51,567 nucleotides of DNA, from positions 1 to 51,567 of the forward strand of contig JAGWBB010000004.1 of the NCBI GenBank assembly GCA_021296095.1, in the 5' to 3' direction. The position numbers and the translations under genes are program-made. This DNA is from Desulfurellaceae bacterium (GTDB lineage: Bacteria > Desulfobacterota > Binatia > Bin18). The stretch's first letter is position 1. Each line of letters begins with the position of its first letter. The notes below the pieces were generated by a model. The model worked only from the letters and a program-made list of their open reading frames with translations, was not told where the DNA came from and made no database searches. Shown here piece after piece: positions 9,408-16,564 of the stretch.

Positions 9408-9432
9408 GGGCGGGTTTCAAACCCGCCCTTAC
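9404..9432. repeat. Perfect 14-bp inverted repeat overlapping the DUF2182 stop
   Basis: GTAAGGGCGGGTTT at 9404-9417 is mirrored exactly by AAACCCGCCCTTAC at 9419-9432 around one central C. There is no T-tract after it, so a classical terminator is not supported. The form (GTA-GGGCG...CGCCC-TAC) is that of dispersed palindromic elements seen between genes in many GC-rich environmental genomes. It includes the last bases of the DUF2182 gene. Confidence 0.65.
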
Positions 9433-9557
9433 GAGGTCACCTCTCCAGCAAGACCAGTCGGCAACGAACCCGCAGCTTGCCCTCCTGCGTAGGGGTGGGT
9501 ATGGTGAGGCACGGTGCCGAGGTCTCAGTGACCCGGCGTACTCCCAGAGCCATCCCC

Positions 9558-9932
9558 ATGAGTGTGGAATTGATCAGCATGCTGATAGCCGTCGTCGCGG
9601 TCGGGGCGACCCTGGCCGGCTTGATGCTGAGCGGGCAGCGGGCCATTCGCACCGAACTCGCCGCCCAGCGCAAGGAGTTCAGCACCGAACTCGCCGCCCT
9701 GAGACGAGACATCAGTACCGAACTCGCCGCCCAGCGCAAAGAGTTCGGCACCGAACTCGCCGCCCTGAGACGAGACATCAGTACCGAACTCGCCGCCCAG
9801 CGCAAAGAGTTCAGCGAGCGGTTTGCCGCCTTGGAGCAGCAGATCGCCGAACTGCGCGAGCGCATGGCCCACCTGGAAGGCTTGCTCGACGGGCTGCGCG
9901 AGGCGATTGCCATCCAGCGGGGAGCCGCCTAG
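9558..9932 (+). CDS. Small membrane-anchored coiled-coil protein with 11-residue repeats
   Basis: A 124-residue protein. The start at 9558 gives MSVELISMLIAVVAVGATLAG, one N-terminal membrane helix (about residues 5-27). It is followed by a charged helix made of five consecutive 11-residue units of the form TELAAQRKEFS / TELAALRRDIS (residues about 32-86), then a heptad-like tail (LEQQIAELRERMAHLEG). The 11-residue period fits a hendecad coiled coil. An upstream Met at 9477 would add 27 residues without similarity to a signal and is not favoured. No enzymatic motif is visible; a structural or scaffolding role at the membrane is plausible. Confidence 0.7.
   Translation: MSVELISMLIAVVAVGATLAGLMLSGQRAIRTELAAQRKEFSTELAALRRDISTELAAQRKEFGTELAALRRDISTELAAQRKEFSERFAALEQQIAELRERMAHLEGLLDGLREAIAIQRGAA
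9651..9815 (+). repeat. Five tandem 33-bp coding repeats
   Basis: Units start at 9651, 9684, 9717, 9750 and 9783. Odd and even units alternate between two versions, so the longer period is 66 bp; copies one and two of the 66-bp unit differ at only a few bases. Each 33-bp unit encodes 11 residues beginning TELAA. The near-identity at DNA level points to recent tandem duplication. Confidence 0.85.
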
Positions 9933-9988
9933 CGCCACCTCTCCTGATCGGGGATGCAAACACGGAGGGTGAATCCTCCTCGCCCCAG

Positions 9989-10011
9989 CCCTCTCCCTCA
10001 AGGGGAGAGGG
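9989..10011. repeat. Inverted repeat CCCTCTCCC / GGGAGAGGG
   Basis: A 9-bp perfect stem (9989-9997 with 10003-10011) around a five-base loop lies in the 143-base gap between the coiled-coil gene and the ATC-hydrolase-like gene. The same motif is a common dispersed intergenic palindrome in environmental genomes. It is not followed by a T-tract. Confidence 0.55.
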
Positions 10012-10075
10012 AGCAAGACACAGCCTTTCTTCCTGGTAGAATGAGGTATCGACACGCAACACGGAGAGCAGCGCT

Positions 10076-10768
10076 ATGAAAGTCGCCTTTGGCAGTCTCC
10101 AGGCAAACGGTTGGGGCAAAACGTTTCTGCGTCACCTGGGCAGGGAAATCGGGGCAAGCCTGCCCGGCGCACCCGGTCCGGTGTTGGAGCGGGTGCGGGG
10201 TGCGGCTCAGCAGCTCTTTGACGCCGAAAGATCGTCGCTGCCGGATAAACAAGGCCGCATGATTCTCGCCATGTGCGTAGTCGTCTTGGCCGCCTACCGG
10301 GAACTCAGCACGCTCACCGGCGATGCGCAACGCGCCTACAGCCTGGTCGAAGCGGCTTTTTGCAAGTCGTATCAAACGCTCTTCAAGCTCATGTACCGCG
10401 CACTGCTCGTCTTTCGCGATCCGGTCCGGCGCCTGTCGGCCATGGATCTGGCGAAAAACGGACACAGAATGATGGGAGCAGGCATGGGCTTTGGCCAACA
10501 CACGGACGCCGACAGCACGACCATGGTCGTCAGCCGCTGCGCCTTCCACCAGTTTTTTGTTGATCACGGTGAGCCGTCTCTGACCCGCCTGATCTGTGCC
10601 TGGGACAGAAACTGGATGGACGTCCTCAGCGCCTCGAAGCGGCCGGTCCGTGTCGAACGCCCGCACACGATTTCAACCGGGGCGGAGACCTGCCACTTTC
10701 GTTTTGTTCGAGACCCGGACAAGCGCGACACAAGGACCCACGACGTTATTGAGACGCCCGTGGAATGA
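10076..10768 (+). CDS. L-2-amino-thiazoline-4-carboxylate (ATC) hydrolase-like protein
   Basis: A 230-residue soluble protein preceded by a GGAGAG ribosome binding site. The layout fits the ATC-hydrolase-like family: a helical N-terminal half (AFCKSYQTLFKLMYRALL) and a C-terminal half with three spaced Cys in contexts VSRCAFHQFF, LICAWDRNW and ETCHFRF. In Pseudomonas the namesake enzyme opens a thiazoline ring in cysteine synthesis, but most family members are of unknown activity. The gene sits between two palindromic elements and seems to be its own unit. The specific substrate is not supported by context. Confidence 0.6.
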   Translation: MKVAFGSLQANGWGKTFLRHLGREIGASLPGAPGPVLERVRGAAQQLFDAERSSLPDKQGRMILAMCVVVLAAYRELSTLTGDAQRAYSLVEAAFCKSYQTLFKLMYRALLVFRDPVRRLSAMDLAKNGHRMMGAGMGFGQHTDADSTTMVVSRCAFHQFFVDHGEPSLTRLICAWDRNWMDVLSASKRPVRVERPHTISTGAETCHFRFVRDPDKRDTRTHDVIETPVE

Positions 10769-10813
10769 GGGGGGCGCAGCAAAGCGTTTCGCAAGCTTGA
10801 CGGCGCCCCCCTC
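10767..10813. repeat. Large hairpin between ATC-hydrolase-like and deacylase genes
   Basis: GAGGGGGGCGC at 10767-10777 pairs perfectly with GCGCCCCCCTC at 10803-10813. The 25-base interior can form smaller stems (AGC with GCT, GCG with CGC). It begins one base after the start of the upstream stop codon. There is no T-tract, so it could be a rho-independent-like hairpin, an mRNA stabiliser or a dispersed palindromic element. Confidence 0.5.
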
Positions 10814-10857
10814 GGCACGATAGGGAACGGAAAACGGGAATATGGAAGGAGTTTTGC

Positions 10858-12537
10858 ATGGCCTACGATGTGTTGATTAAAAACGGGACGATTGTGGACG
10901 GGACGGGAGCCCCGCGCTACCGCGCGGATGTGGCGGTGGCCAACGGCAAAATTGCCGCCATCGGCAAGATCACCGACGGCGCGAAAAAAGTCATTGACGC
11001 CTCGGATCTGGTGGTGACGCCCGGCTTTTTCGATCCCCACACCCATTACGACGCCCAGATCTGCTGGGACCCGGTCATCACCTGTTCGTCCTGGCATGGG
11101 GTCACCAGCGTCATCATGGGCAACTGTGGCGTGGGCCTGGCGCCGTGCAAGCCGGACGTGCGGGACATCGCGGCCTGGGATCTGGTCAACGTCGAGGCGA
11201 TTCCCTTTGAGGTCCTGGCCAAAGGCATGACCTGGGACTGGGAGACCTTTCCCGAATATATGGACGCCGCCGCCAAGCGCGGCTCGGGCATCAACCTCGG
11301 CTTCATGGCGCCGCTGACCCCCTTCCGCCACTATGTCATGGGCGAAGAGTCCATGGACCGGGCGGCCACGTCGGAAGAGACGACCCAGATCGCGGCCCTG
11401 CTGCGGGGGGCGATGGAGGCCGGGGCGTTCGGTTTTTCAACCACCAACGGTCCCCAGCACATCGGCTATCAGGGCCGACCGCTGGCCTGTCGGCTGGCCA
11501 GCCGCGAAGAGCTGGCAGCCTACGGCGGGGTGCTGAGAGGCCTCGGCCGGGGCACGATTGAGCTGGCGCTCAACGACAACCCGGGTGTGGTGTCCGAGAG
11601 CGACTATGCGCTGTTGGATCATCTGGCCACCTCCAGTCAGCGACCGGTGACGTGGCTGGCCCTGCTGTCGCGGGACGACAAGCCGGATGTGTGCATGGAT
11701 ACCCTGGAGCGGACCCTGCCGCTGATCAAGCGCGGCGTCGTGCCCCAGGTCTCGCCCCGACCCCTGAGCGTGCAGATCAACCTGCGCAACCCGTTCATCT
11801 TCGCCAACCTGCCGTCGTGGAACCCGGCCTTCAACCGCACGGCCGAGGAGCAGATCGCGCTGTACCGCGAGCCAGCCTTCCGGCAGGCCTTTCGCAAGAC
11901 CATGGACGAGCCCCGGGTTTTTGCCGGGCAGTGGGACCGGGTGATTGTCCACGAGGCCAGCACGCCGGAGCTCAAACAGCACGAGGGCAAGACGGTCGCC
12001 GACGTGGCCCGGGAACGCGACGCCGACGGGCTCGACACCTTCCTGGATCTGGCCATCGAGGACGGGCTGGCCATGCAGTACGTCATGTACCTGTTCAACG
12101 CCAGCGAAGAGCGGGTGGCCGAGCTGATCAACCATCCGAACACCCTGATCGGGCTGTCCGACGGCGGTGCTCACGTTGACATGCTGTGCGACGCCGGCTA
12201 CTGCACCTACCTGCTCGGCCACTGGGTCCGCGAAAAACAGGCCATCACGCTGGAGCACGCGGTCCGGCGGCTCACCTCGGAGCCGGCCGGCTTCTTCGGC
12301 GTGCACGACCGTGGCAGCCTGGAACAGGGCAAGGCCGCGGACATCGCCATCTTTGACCCCGAGACCATCGGCTCACCCAAGCGGCCCGAGATGCGCCACG
12401 ACCTGCCGGGCGGCGGCCGGCGCCTGGTCATGCCGGCCCACGGCGTGCTGCATACCATCGTGAACGGCCAGGTCTTGTACCAGGACGCCCAGCATACTGG
12501 GGCGATGCCGGGTCAGGTGTTGCGCTCACACGCCTAG
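10858..12537 (+). CDS. N-acyl-D-amino-acid deacylase family amidohydrolase
   Basis: A 559-residue enzyme of the amidohydrolase superfamily, COG3653-like. It opens with the beta-sandwich segment YDVLIKNGTIVDGTGAPRY. The metal motif follows as FFDPHTHYDAQ (about residues 58-68) with a nearby NCGVGLAPC, where the Cys of the SNCG-like motif is a metal ligand in D-aminoacylases. The C-terminal half has SDGGAHVDM, matching the catalytic Asp region, and ends in the conserved RGSLEQGKAADIAIFDPETI sandwich. It probably hydrolyses N-acyl-D-amino acids or related amides in the cytoplasm; specificity is open. AAGGAG lies just upstream. A strong terminator follows, so it is likely transcribed alone or as the last gene. 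Confidence 0.85.
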   Translation: MAYDVLIKNGTIVDGTGAPRYRADVAVANGKIAAIGKITDGAKKVIDASDLVVTPGFFDPHTHYDAQICWDPVITCSSWHGVTSVIMGNCGVGLAPCKPDVRDIAAWDLVNVEAIPFEVLAKGMTWDWETFPEYMDAAAKRGSGINLGFMAPLTPFRHYVMGEESMDRAATSEETTQIAALLRGAMEAGAFGFSTTNGPQHIGYQGRPLACRLASREELAAYGGVLRGLGRGTIELALNDNPGVVSESDYALLDHLATSSQRPVTWLALLSRDDKPDVCMDTLERTLPLIKRGVVPQVSPRPLSVQINLRNPFIFANLPSWNPAFNRTAEEQIALYREPAFRQAFRKTMDEPRVFAGQWDRVIVHEASTPELKQHEGKTVADVARERDADGLDTFLDLAIEDGLAMQYVMYLFNASEERVAELINHPNTLIGLSDGGAHVDMLCDAGYCTYLLGHWVREKQAITLEHAVRRLTSEPAGFFGVHDRGSLEQGKAADIAIFDPETIGSPKRPEMRHDLPGGGRRLVMPAHGVLHTIVNGQVLYQDAQHTGAMPGQVLRSHA

Positions 12538-12560
12538 GCGGCTGTCCGCACCACCCTCAC

Positions 12561-12600
12561 AAAAGGCAGGGGCTGAACGGCTCCCTGCCTTTTCTTTTTG
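12561..12600 (+). terminator. Rho-independent terminator after the deacylase gene
   Basis: AAAAGGCAGGG at 12561-12571 pairs with CCCTGCCTTTT at 12583-12593 across an 11-base loop. It is followed by CTTTTT. The T-run ends just before the ribosome binding site of the next gene, so the downstream lipoprotein genes need read-through or their own start site. Confidence 0.85.
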
Positions 12601-12612
12601 CAGGAGGACCGC

Positions 12613-12888
12613 ATGCCGAGAGGGAAGACAGGGATCGGGGGACTCATCGTGGCAATCCTGATCGGGCTGGCCGCCTGTCAGCCGCCGCCGGAAGAAGCCG
12701 CGCCCGAGCCACAGCTGAGCCCGCGCCAGGCGTGCTATGAGGCCTGCACCAGAACGGTTGACGCCAGCCGGGCCGCGTGTCGGGACGAGCTGCTGGAGCA
12801 GGGCGCCCTGGATCGGCTGATGGACTGCAACGTCACCGCCGACCAGGAGCTGGCCGGCTGCCGGGCCGGCTGCCAGGAACAGTCCTAG
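12613..12888 (+). CDS. Small Cys-rich lipoprotein
   Basis: A 91-residue protein with AGGAGG six bases upstream of the ATG at 12613. A basic N-terminus and hydrophobic helix end in the lipobox LAAC (lipidated Cys22), followed by a Pro/Glu linker. The mature part has six more Cys, including two Cx3C pairs (CYEAC at 41-45 and CRAGC at 83-87), which suggests a disulfide-stapled helical hairpin. I do not recognise the family. The next lipoprotein gene starts two bases after the stop, so the two are probably co-transcribed. Confidence 0.7.
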   Translation: MPRGKTGIGGLIVAILIGLAACQPPPEEAAPEPQLSPRQACYEACTRTVDASRAACRDELLEQGALDRLMDCNVTADQELAGCRAGCQEQS

Positions 12889-12889
12889 C

Positions 12890-13279
12890 ATGTCCCCGCT
12901 ACGCTGTGTCTGGCTTCTGTTCGGCGCGCTGTTGCTGCTCGGCTGCGGCCCAAGCCCCGACGATGCCCGCCGCGAGTTGGCCCTGTACGGGCTGAAGTGG
13001 GATCAGGTGCACTTTCTGACCTACGCCGAACTGGGTGGCACCCGGATCGTCGAGCTGTTTCTGCGGGGTGGTATGGACCCGGATGTGACCGATCCGATGG
13101 GTCGCACAGCCCTGATGAAAGCGGCCGTCAACGGCCATCTTGAGACGGTCCAGACCCTGCTGGCGGCCGGGGCCGCCCCGCACCTGAAGGATGCCTTTAC
13201 CGGTCAGACTGCCGTCTCGCTGGCCAGACAGCACGGTCACGCCGAGATCGTCAGTCTGCTTGAACAATCGACCGAATAA
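12890..13279 (+). CDS. Ankyrin-repeat lipoprotein
   Basis: A 129-residue protein with a lipobox (LLLLGC, Cys19). About two to three ankyrin-type repeats follow: GGTRIVELFLRGGMDPDVTDPMGRT-type, then ALMKAAVNGHLETVQTLLAAG and AVSLARQHGHAEIVSLL. Ankyrin repeats mediate protein binding; a lipid-anchored periplasmic binding role is likely. It is tightly coupled to the preceding Cys-rich lipoprotein gene. Confidence 0.75.
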   Translation: MSPLRCVWLLFGALLLLGCGPSPDDARRELALYGLKWDQVHFLTYAELGGTRIVELFLRGGMDPDVTDPMGRTALMKAAVNGHLETVQTLLAAGAAPHLKDAFTGQTAVSLARQHGHAEIVSLLEQSTE

Positions 13280-13326
13280 GAGGTCCACCACTTGCGGGGC
13301 AGCTTCAGCTCAGCGGGACCGTTCCA

Positions 13327-14621
13327 ATGTCTCGGTTCATCAGCCTTAGCGGCATCGTCCTGCTCATCGCCATCGCCGTCCTGCTGTCCGACAACCGACG
13401 CCGCATCTCGGGCCGCCTCATCGGGGCCAGCCTCCTGCTGCAGGGGGTGATTGCCGGCCTCTTCCTCGCCTTTCCACCCGTCGTCAGCCTGGTTGACCTG
13501 CTCGCCCGGGGCGTGGTCCGGCTGTTGTCGTTTGCCCAGCGCGGCGGCCAGTTTGTGTTCGGCTCCCAGCTGCTTGACGCCGGCGGGCCGTGGGGCTTTA
13601 TCTTTGCCGCCCAGGTGTTGCCGGCCATTGTGTTCATTGCGGCCCTGATGTCGGTGCTGTACCACCTGGGCGTCATGCCCCGTCTGGTCGGTCTCCTGGC
13701 CGGGCTGTTCAGGCGCAGCCTGGGGTGACGGGCAGTGAGGCCCTGGTCGTGGCGGCGAATATCTTTGTCGGTCAGACCGAAGCCCCGCTGTGCGTCAAGC
13801 CGTATATTGCCGGGATGACGCGCTCGCAGCTGATGACGCTGATGACCGGCGGCTTCGCCACCGTGTCGGGCGGCGTACTGGCGGCGTATGTCGGGCTGTT
13901 AAGCCGTGGCGATCCGGACCTGGCCGTGATATTCACCCACCATCTGCTGACGGCCAGCGTCCTGTCGGCTCCGGCCGCATTTTTGATGGCCAAAACCCTG
14001 GTGCCGGAAACCGAGTCGGCGCCCGAGGAAAGCGGGCCGGCGCAGCTGGCTGCGGGCGACACTCACAATGTGCTCGACGCCCTGGCCTCGGGCGCGACCG
14101 ACGGCCTGTGGCTGGCCCTGAATATCGCCACCATGCTGGTCGCCTTCGTCGCCTTTCTGGCCCTGCTGAACTGGCCCTTGGAGGCGCTGAGCACCTGGAC
14201 TCCGGTCGCCGCCTGGCGCGCCCGCCTGGGTCTGCCGCCGCTGAGCTTGCAGATGCTGTTCGGCGTTGCGCTGACCCCGCTGGCCGCCGCCATGAGCATT
14301 CCCTGGGAGGAGTGTCGGGTCTTTGGCGGCTTATTGGGCGAAAAGCTGCTGGCGACCGAACTGGTCGCCTACCAATCCCTGGCCTCACTCCTGGACCCGG
14401 ACAGCGCGGCCATCAGTCGGCGCACCGCGCATATTGCCAGCTACGCCCTGTGCGGCTTTGCCAACTTTGCCGCGATCGGAGTCCAGATCGGCGCGCTGCG
14501 GGTCCTGGCGCCGGACCGCCGCCGCGACATCACCCGCCTGGCCCTACGGGCCATGATTGGCGGCGCGCTGGCCTCGTGGCTGACCGCCTGCGTGGCAGCC
14601 GTGTTCCTGCCCCTTGACTAA
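13327..14621 (+). CDS. Concentrative nucleoside transporter (NupC/CNT family), frameshifted
   Basis: The N-terminal third (13327-13728) and the rest (from about 13722) lie in different frames. Together they read as one CNT-family permease: SDNRRRISGRLIGASLLLQ near the start, then an LGVMPRL segment, and after the break GSEALVVAANIFVGQTEAPL, the family's signature substrate/sodium-site segment, and later SIPWEECRVFGGL and GFANFAAIG. The break sits in a run of four G at 13722-13725; adding one G would join the frames as LG-VTGSEAL. This is either a real frameshift inactivating the gene or a homopolymer error in the assembly. The intact protein would take up nucleosides with Na+ or H+. It converges with the antiporter gene, overlapping by four bases. 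Confidence 0.8.
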
Positions 14622-16372
14622 GCCGGCTCTTTTTTGACCGGGACCAACTGGTGCTCGCGTAGGGCGTCCTGCAAGACCGGCCACAGACTTTGCGCGTCCG
14701 GGGCGTGTTGCAGCTGGTCGCGCACCTGCTCCTGGCCTATCTCGCGGGCCAGGGCGGCCAGGATTTGGAGTTGCAGACCGTCGTCGGCCACCGGCGTGAG
14801 GAGCAGGAACACAAAATGGACCGGCAGGCCGTCGGGCGCGTCCCACTCGATCCCGTACTCGGAGCGACCGAACACCAGCAGCGGCTTGCTCAGCCCCTCC
14901 AGCCGGGCGTGGGGAATGGCCAGCCCGCTGCCCAGCCCGGTGCCCATCAGTTCTTCGCGCTCGCTGACCGCAGCAAAGACGCGCTCGGCATCCAGACCCT
15001 GGGCGGGCGGGGCATACTCGGCCGCGGCCTGACATAGCTCGTGGATGACCGCCCCGCGGCTGGTGCCGCGCAGCCCGGCGACGAGCGCCCGGCGCAGGAA
15101 GAATTCGAGGATATGAATTTCCTGGCGGCGGCGTACCGACCAGACCAGCCACGGGGCGACCAGCAGCGAGGAGATAATGGCCGAGAAAATAATCGCCACA
15201 AACACCGGCACGGTCAGGATCTCGTATTCAAGCGCCACCGCCGCGACCACGATGCCGGTCACCCCGCTGGGCGTAAAGGCAATACCGATCGACACCCGGT
15301 CCACCCGCGACAAGCCCGTGCCAAAGGCACCCAGCCAGGCGCCGAGGTATTTCCCACCGATGGACACCAGGGTCACGAAGGCAATCAGAAAGGCATCAAA
15401 ATTCTCGAAGAAGTCCACCCGCAGGGCAATGCCGGCAAAATACAGCGGGACGAAAATCGCGTGGACCATCTGGGTCAGAATCTGGCGGATGCGTTCGGAC
15501 AGGGTGTCGGCCTGGCCGGCCATGATGCCGGCCAGAAAGAAGCCGAGCAGGGCGGTCAGGCCGATCCAGGCCGTGACCGCGCCGCACAGCAGCCCCAGAC
15601 AGCACACGAACGACAGCACCGCGCCGGGCTGTTGGGGGAGCTGGCGGCCAATGAACGCCACCGCTTGATCCACCGCTCGCAGGCCAACGGTCAGGCACAG
15701 GCCGGTGAAGGCGACCGTGACCAGCAACAGCATGACGACCGAGCCGAGGTCCAGAACGGCCTGGGTTGACGCAGCCAGGACCAGGCTGAAGATGACCCAG
15801 GCCAGGATATCGTTGACCGCATAGCCGCACAGGGTCAGCAGGCCCAGGTCGCTTTTGATGAGATCCAGATCGTGCAGCACCCGGGCAATGATGACCATGG
15901 CGCTGATGGCCATGGTTGTCCCCAGAAACAGGGAAAAGGCAATGCGGCGTTCGGGCGTTGGCAGATAGGAATCGGGCAGCAACAGCGACAGCCCGAAGCC
16001 GACCAGGAGCGGCACGATGACCCCGATGATGCCGATCCGCAGCGCAGAGGCGCGCTGGCGCCAGGCGGCCGACACATCGACCTCCAGGCCGGTTTCCAGC
16101 AGCAGGAACAGGACGCCGAACCACGACACCGTTTCCAGCATGGCCTGCTGGATGGGATCGGCCGGAAACAGGGTGAGGTGGACGCCAGGCACCAACCGGC
16201 CCAGCAGGGTCGGCCCCAAGAAGACGCCGACCAGGATTTCGCCGACCAGCGGAGGGTGGCCGAAGCGACGCAGGAGTTCTCCACAGCCCCGCGCCAGAGC
16301 CAGCAGCAGCAGGACCTGGAGCAGAAAGATGAGCAGATGGTGTTCGCTGAGGATGGGCTCTTGGCCGGTCAT
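14618..16372 (-). CDS. CPA2-type Na+(K+)/H+ antiporter fused to a PTS EIIA-type domain
   Basis: A 584-residue protein. Residues about 1-400 are a 12-13 helix cation/proton antiporter of the Kef/NapA type, with the family-typical PPLVGEILVGVFLGPT, LLLETGLEVD and GYAVNDILAW (transport-site Asp). Residues about 420-575 are a PTS IIA domain of the fructose/nitrogen class, with the phosphorylatable His in GSGLAIPHAR (His488). Such fusions suggest that ion exchange is gated by phosphorylation from a nitrogen- or sugar-type PTS phosphorelay; no other PTS gene is in this window. It is transcribed convergently to the nucleoside transporter. Confidence 0.9.
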   Translation of the reverse strand: MTGQEPILSEHHLLIFLLQVLLLLALARGCGELLRRFGHPPLVGEILVGVFLGPTLLGRLVPGVHLTLFPADPIQQAMLETVSWFGVLFLLLETGLEVDVSAAWRQRASALRIGIIGVIVPLLVGFGLSLLLPDSYLPTPERRIAFSLFLGTTMAISAMVIIARVLHDLDLIKSDLGLLTLCGYAVNDILAWVIFSLVLAASTQAVLDLGSVVMLLLVTVAFTGLCLTVGLRAVDQAVAFIGRQLPQQPGAVLSFVCCLGLLCGAVTAWIGLTALLGFFLAGIMAGQADTLSERIRQILTQMVHAIFVPLYFAGIALRVDFFENFDAFLIAFVTLVSIGGKYLGAWLGAFGTGLSRVDRVSIGIAFTPSGVTGIVVAAVALEYEILTVPVFVAIIFSAIISSLLVAPWLVWSVRRRQEIHILEFFLRRALVAGLRGTSRGAVIHELCQAAAEYAPPAQGLDAERVFAAVSEREELMGTGLGSGLAIPHARLEGLSKPLLVFGRSEYGIEWDAPDGLPVHFVFLLLTPVADDGLQLQILAALAREIGQEQVRDQLQHAPDAQSLWPVLQDALREHQLVPVKKEPA

Positions 16373-16564
16373 GGCTCCCCCTAGGCGACTCTCATAGCCG
16401 ATCTGGGGGCGTTCGTCTGCTCCTCAGCCCGATTTTCTTCGCCTGGGTCGCCCGTCCAAACTCGGCAGAATCCGCTCCTGGTCCATTGCCTTCAGGCCGG
16501 CTTCACCAGAGTTCCACGTGGGCTCGACGGCTCGTGGTGGAGCCCCGGGCGGGCTCCTGTACCG

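Noticed and set aside
9404-9432. Classical terminator after DUF2182
   Set aside because: The palindrome is strong but is followed by GAGGTCACC rather than a T-run, so it was listed as a repeat instead.
9651-9815. Possible CRISPR-like array
   Set aside because: The repeats are contiguous 33-bp coding units with no spacers and stay in frame within a membrane-anchored coiled-coil protein.
8486-10039. Rightward open frame of 517 codons across DUF2182 and the coiled-coil gene
   Set aside because: It overlaps two supported genes in another frame and reads as low-complexity Arg/Gly/Pro sequence. The TRRPxxRxxHR repeats are the frame-shifted image of the 33-bp repeat.
13722-13728. Programmed -1 frameshift in the nucleoside transporter
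   Set aside because: The site is only a four-G run, without a canonical slippery heptamer or an evident downstream pseudoknot. A base deletion or sequencing error is simpler.
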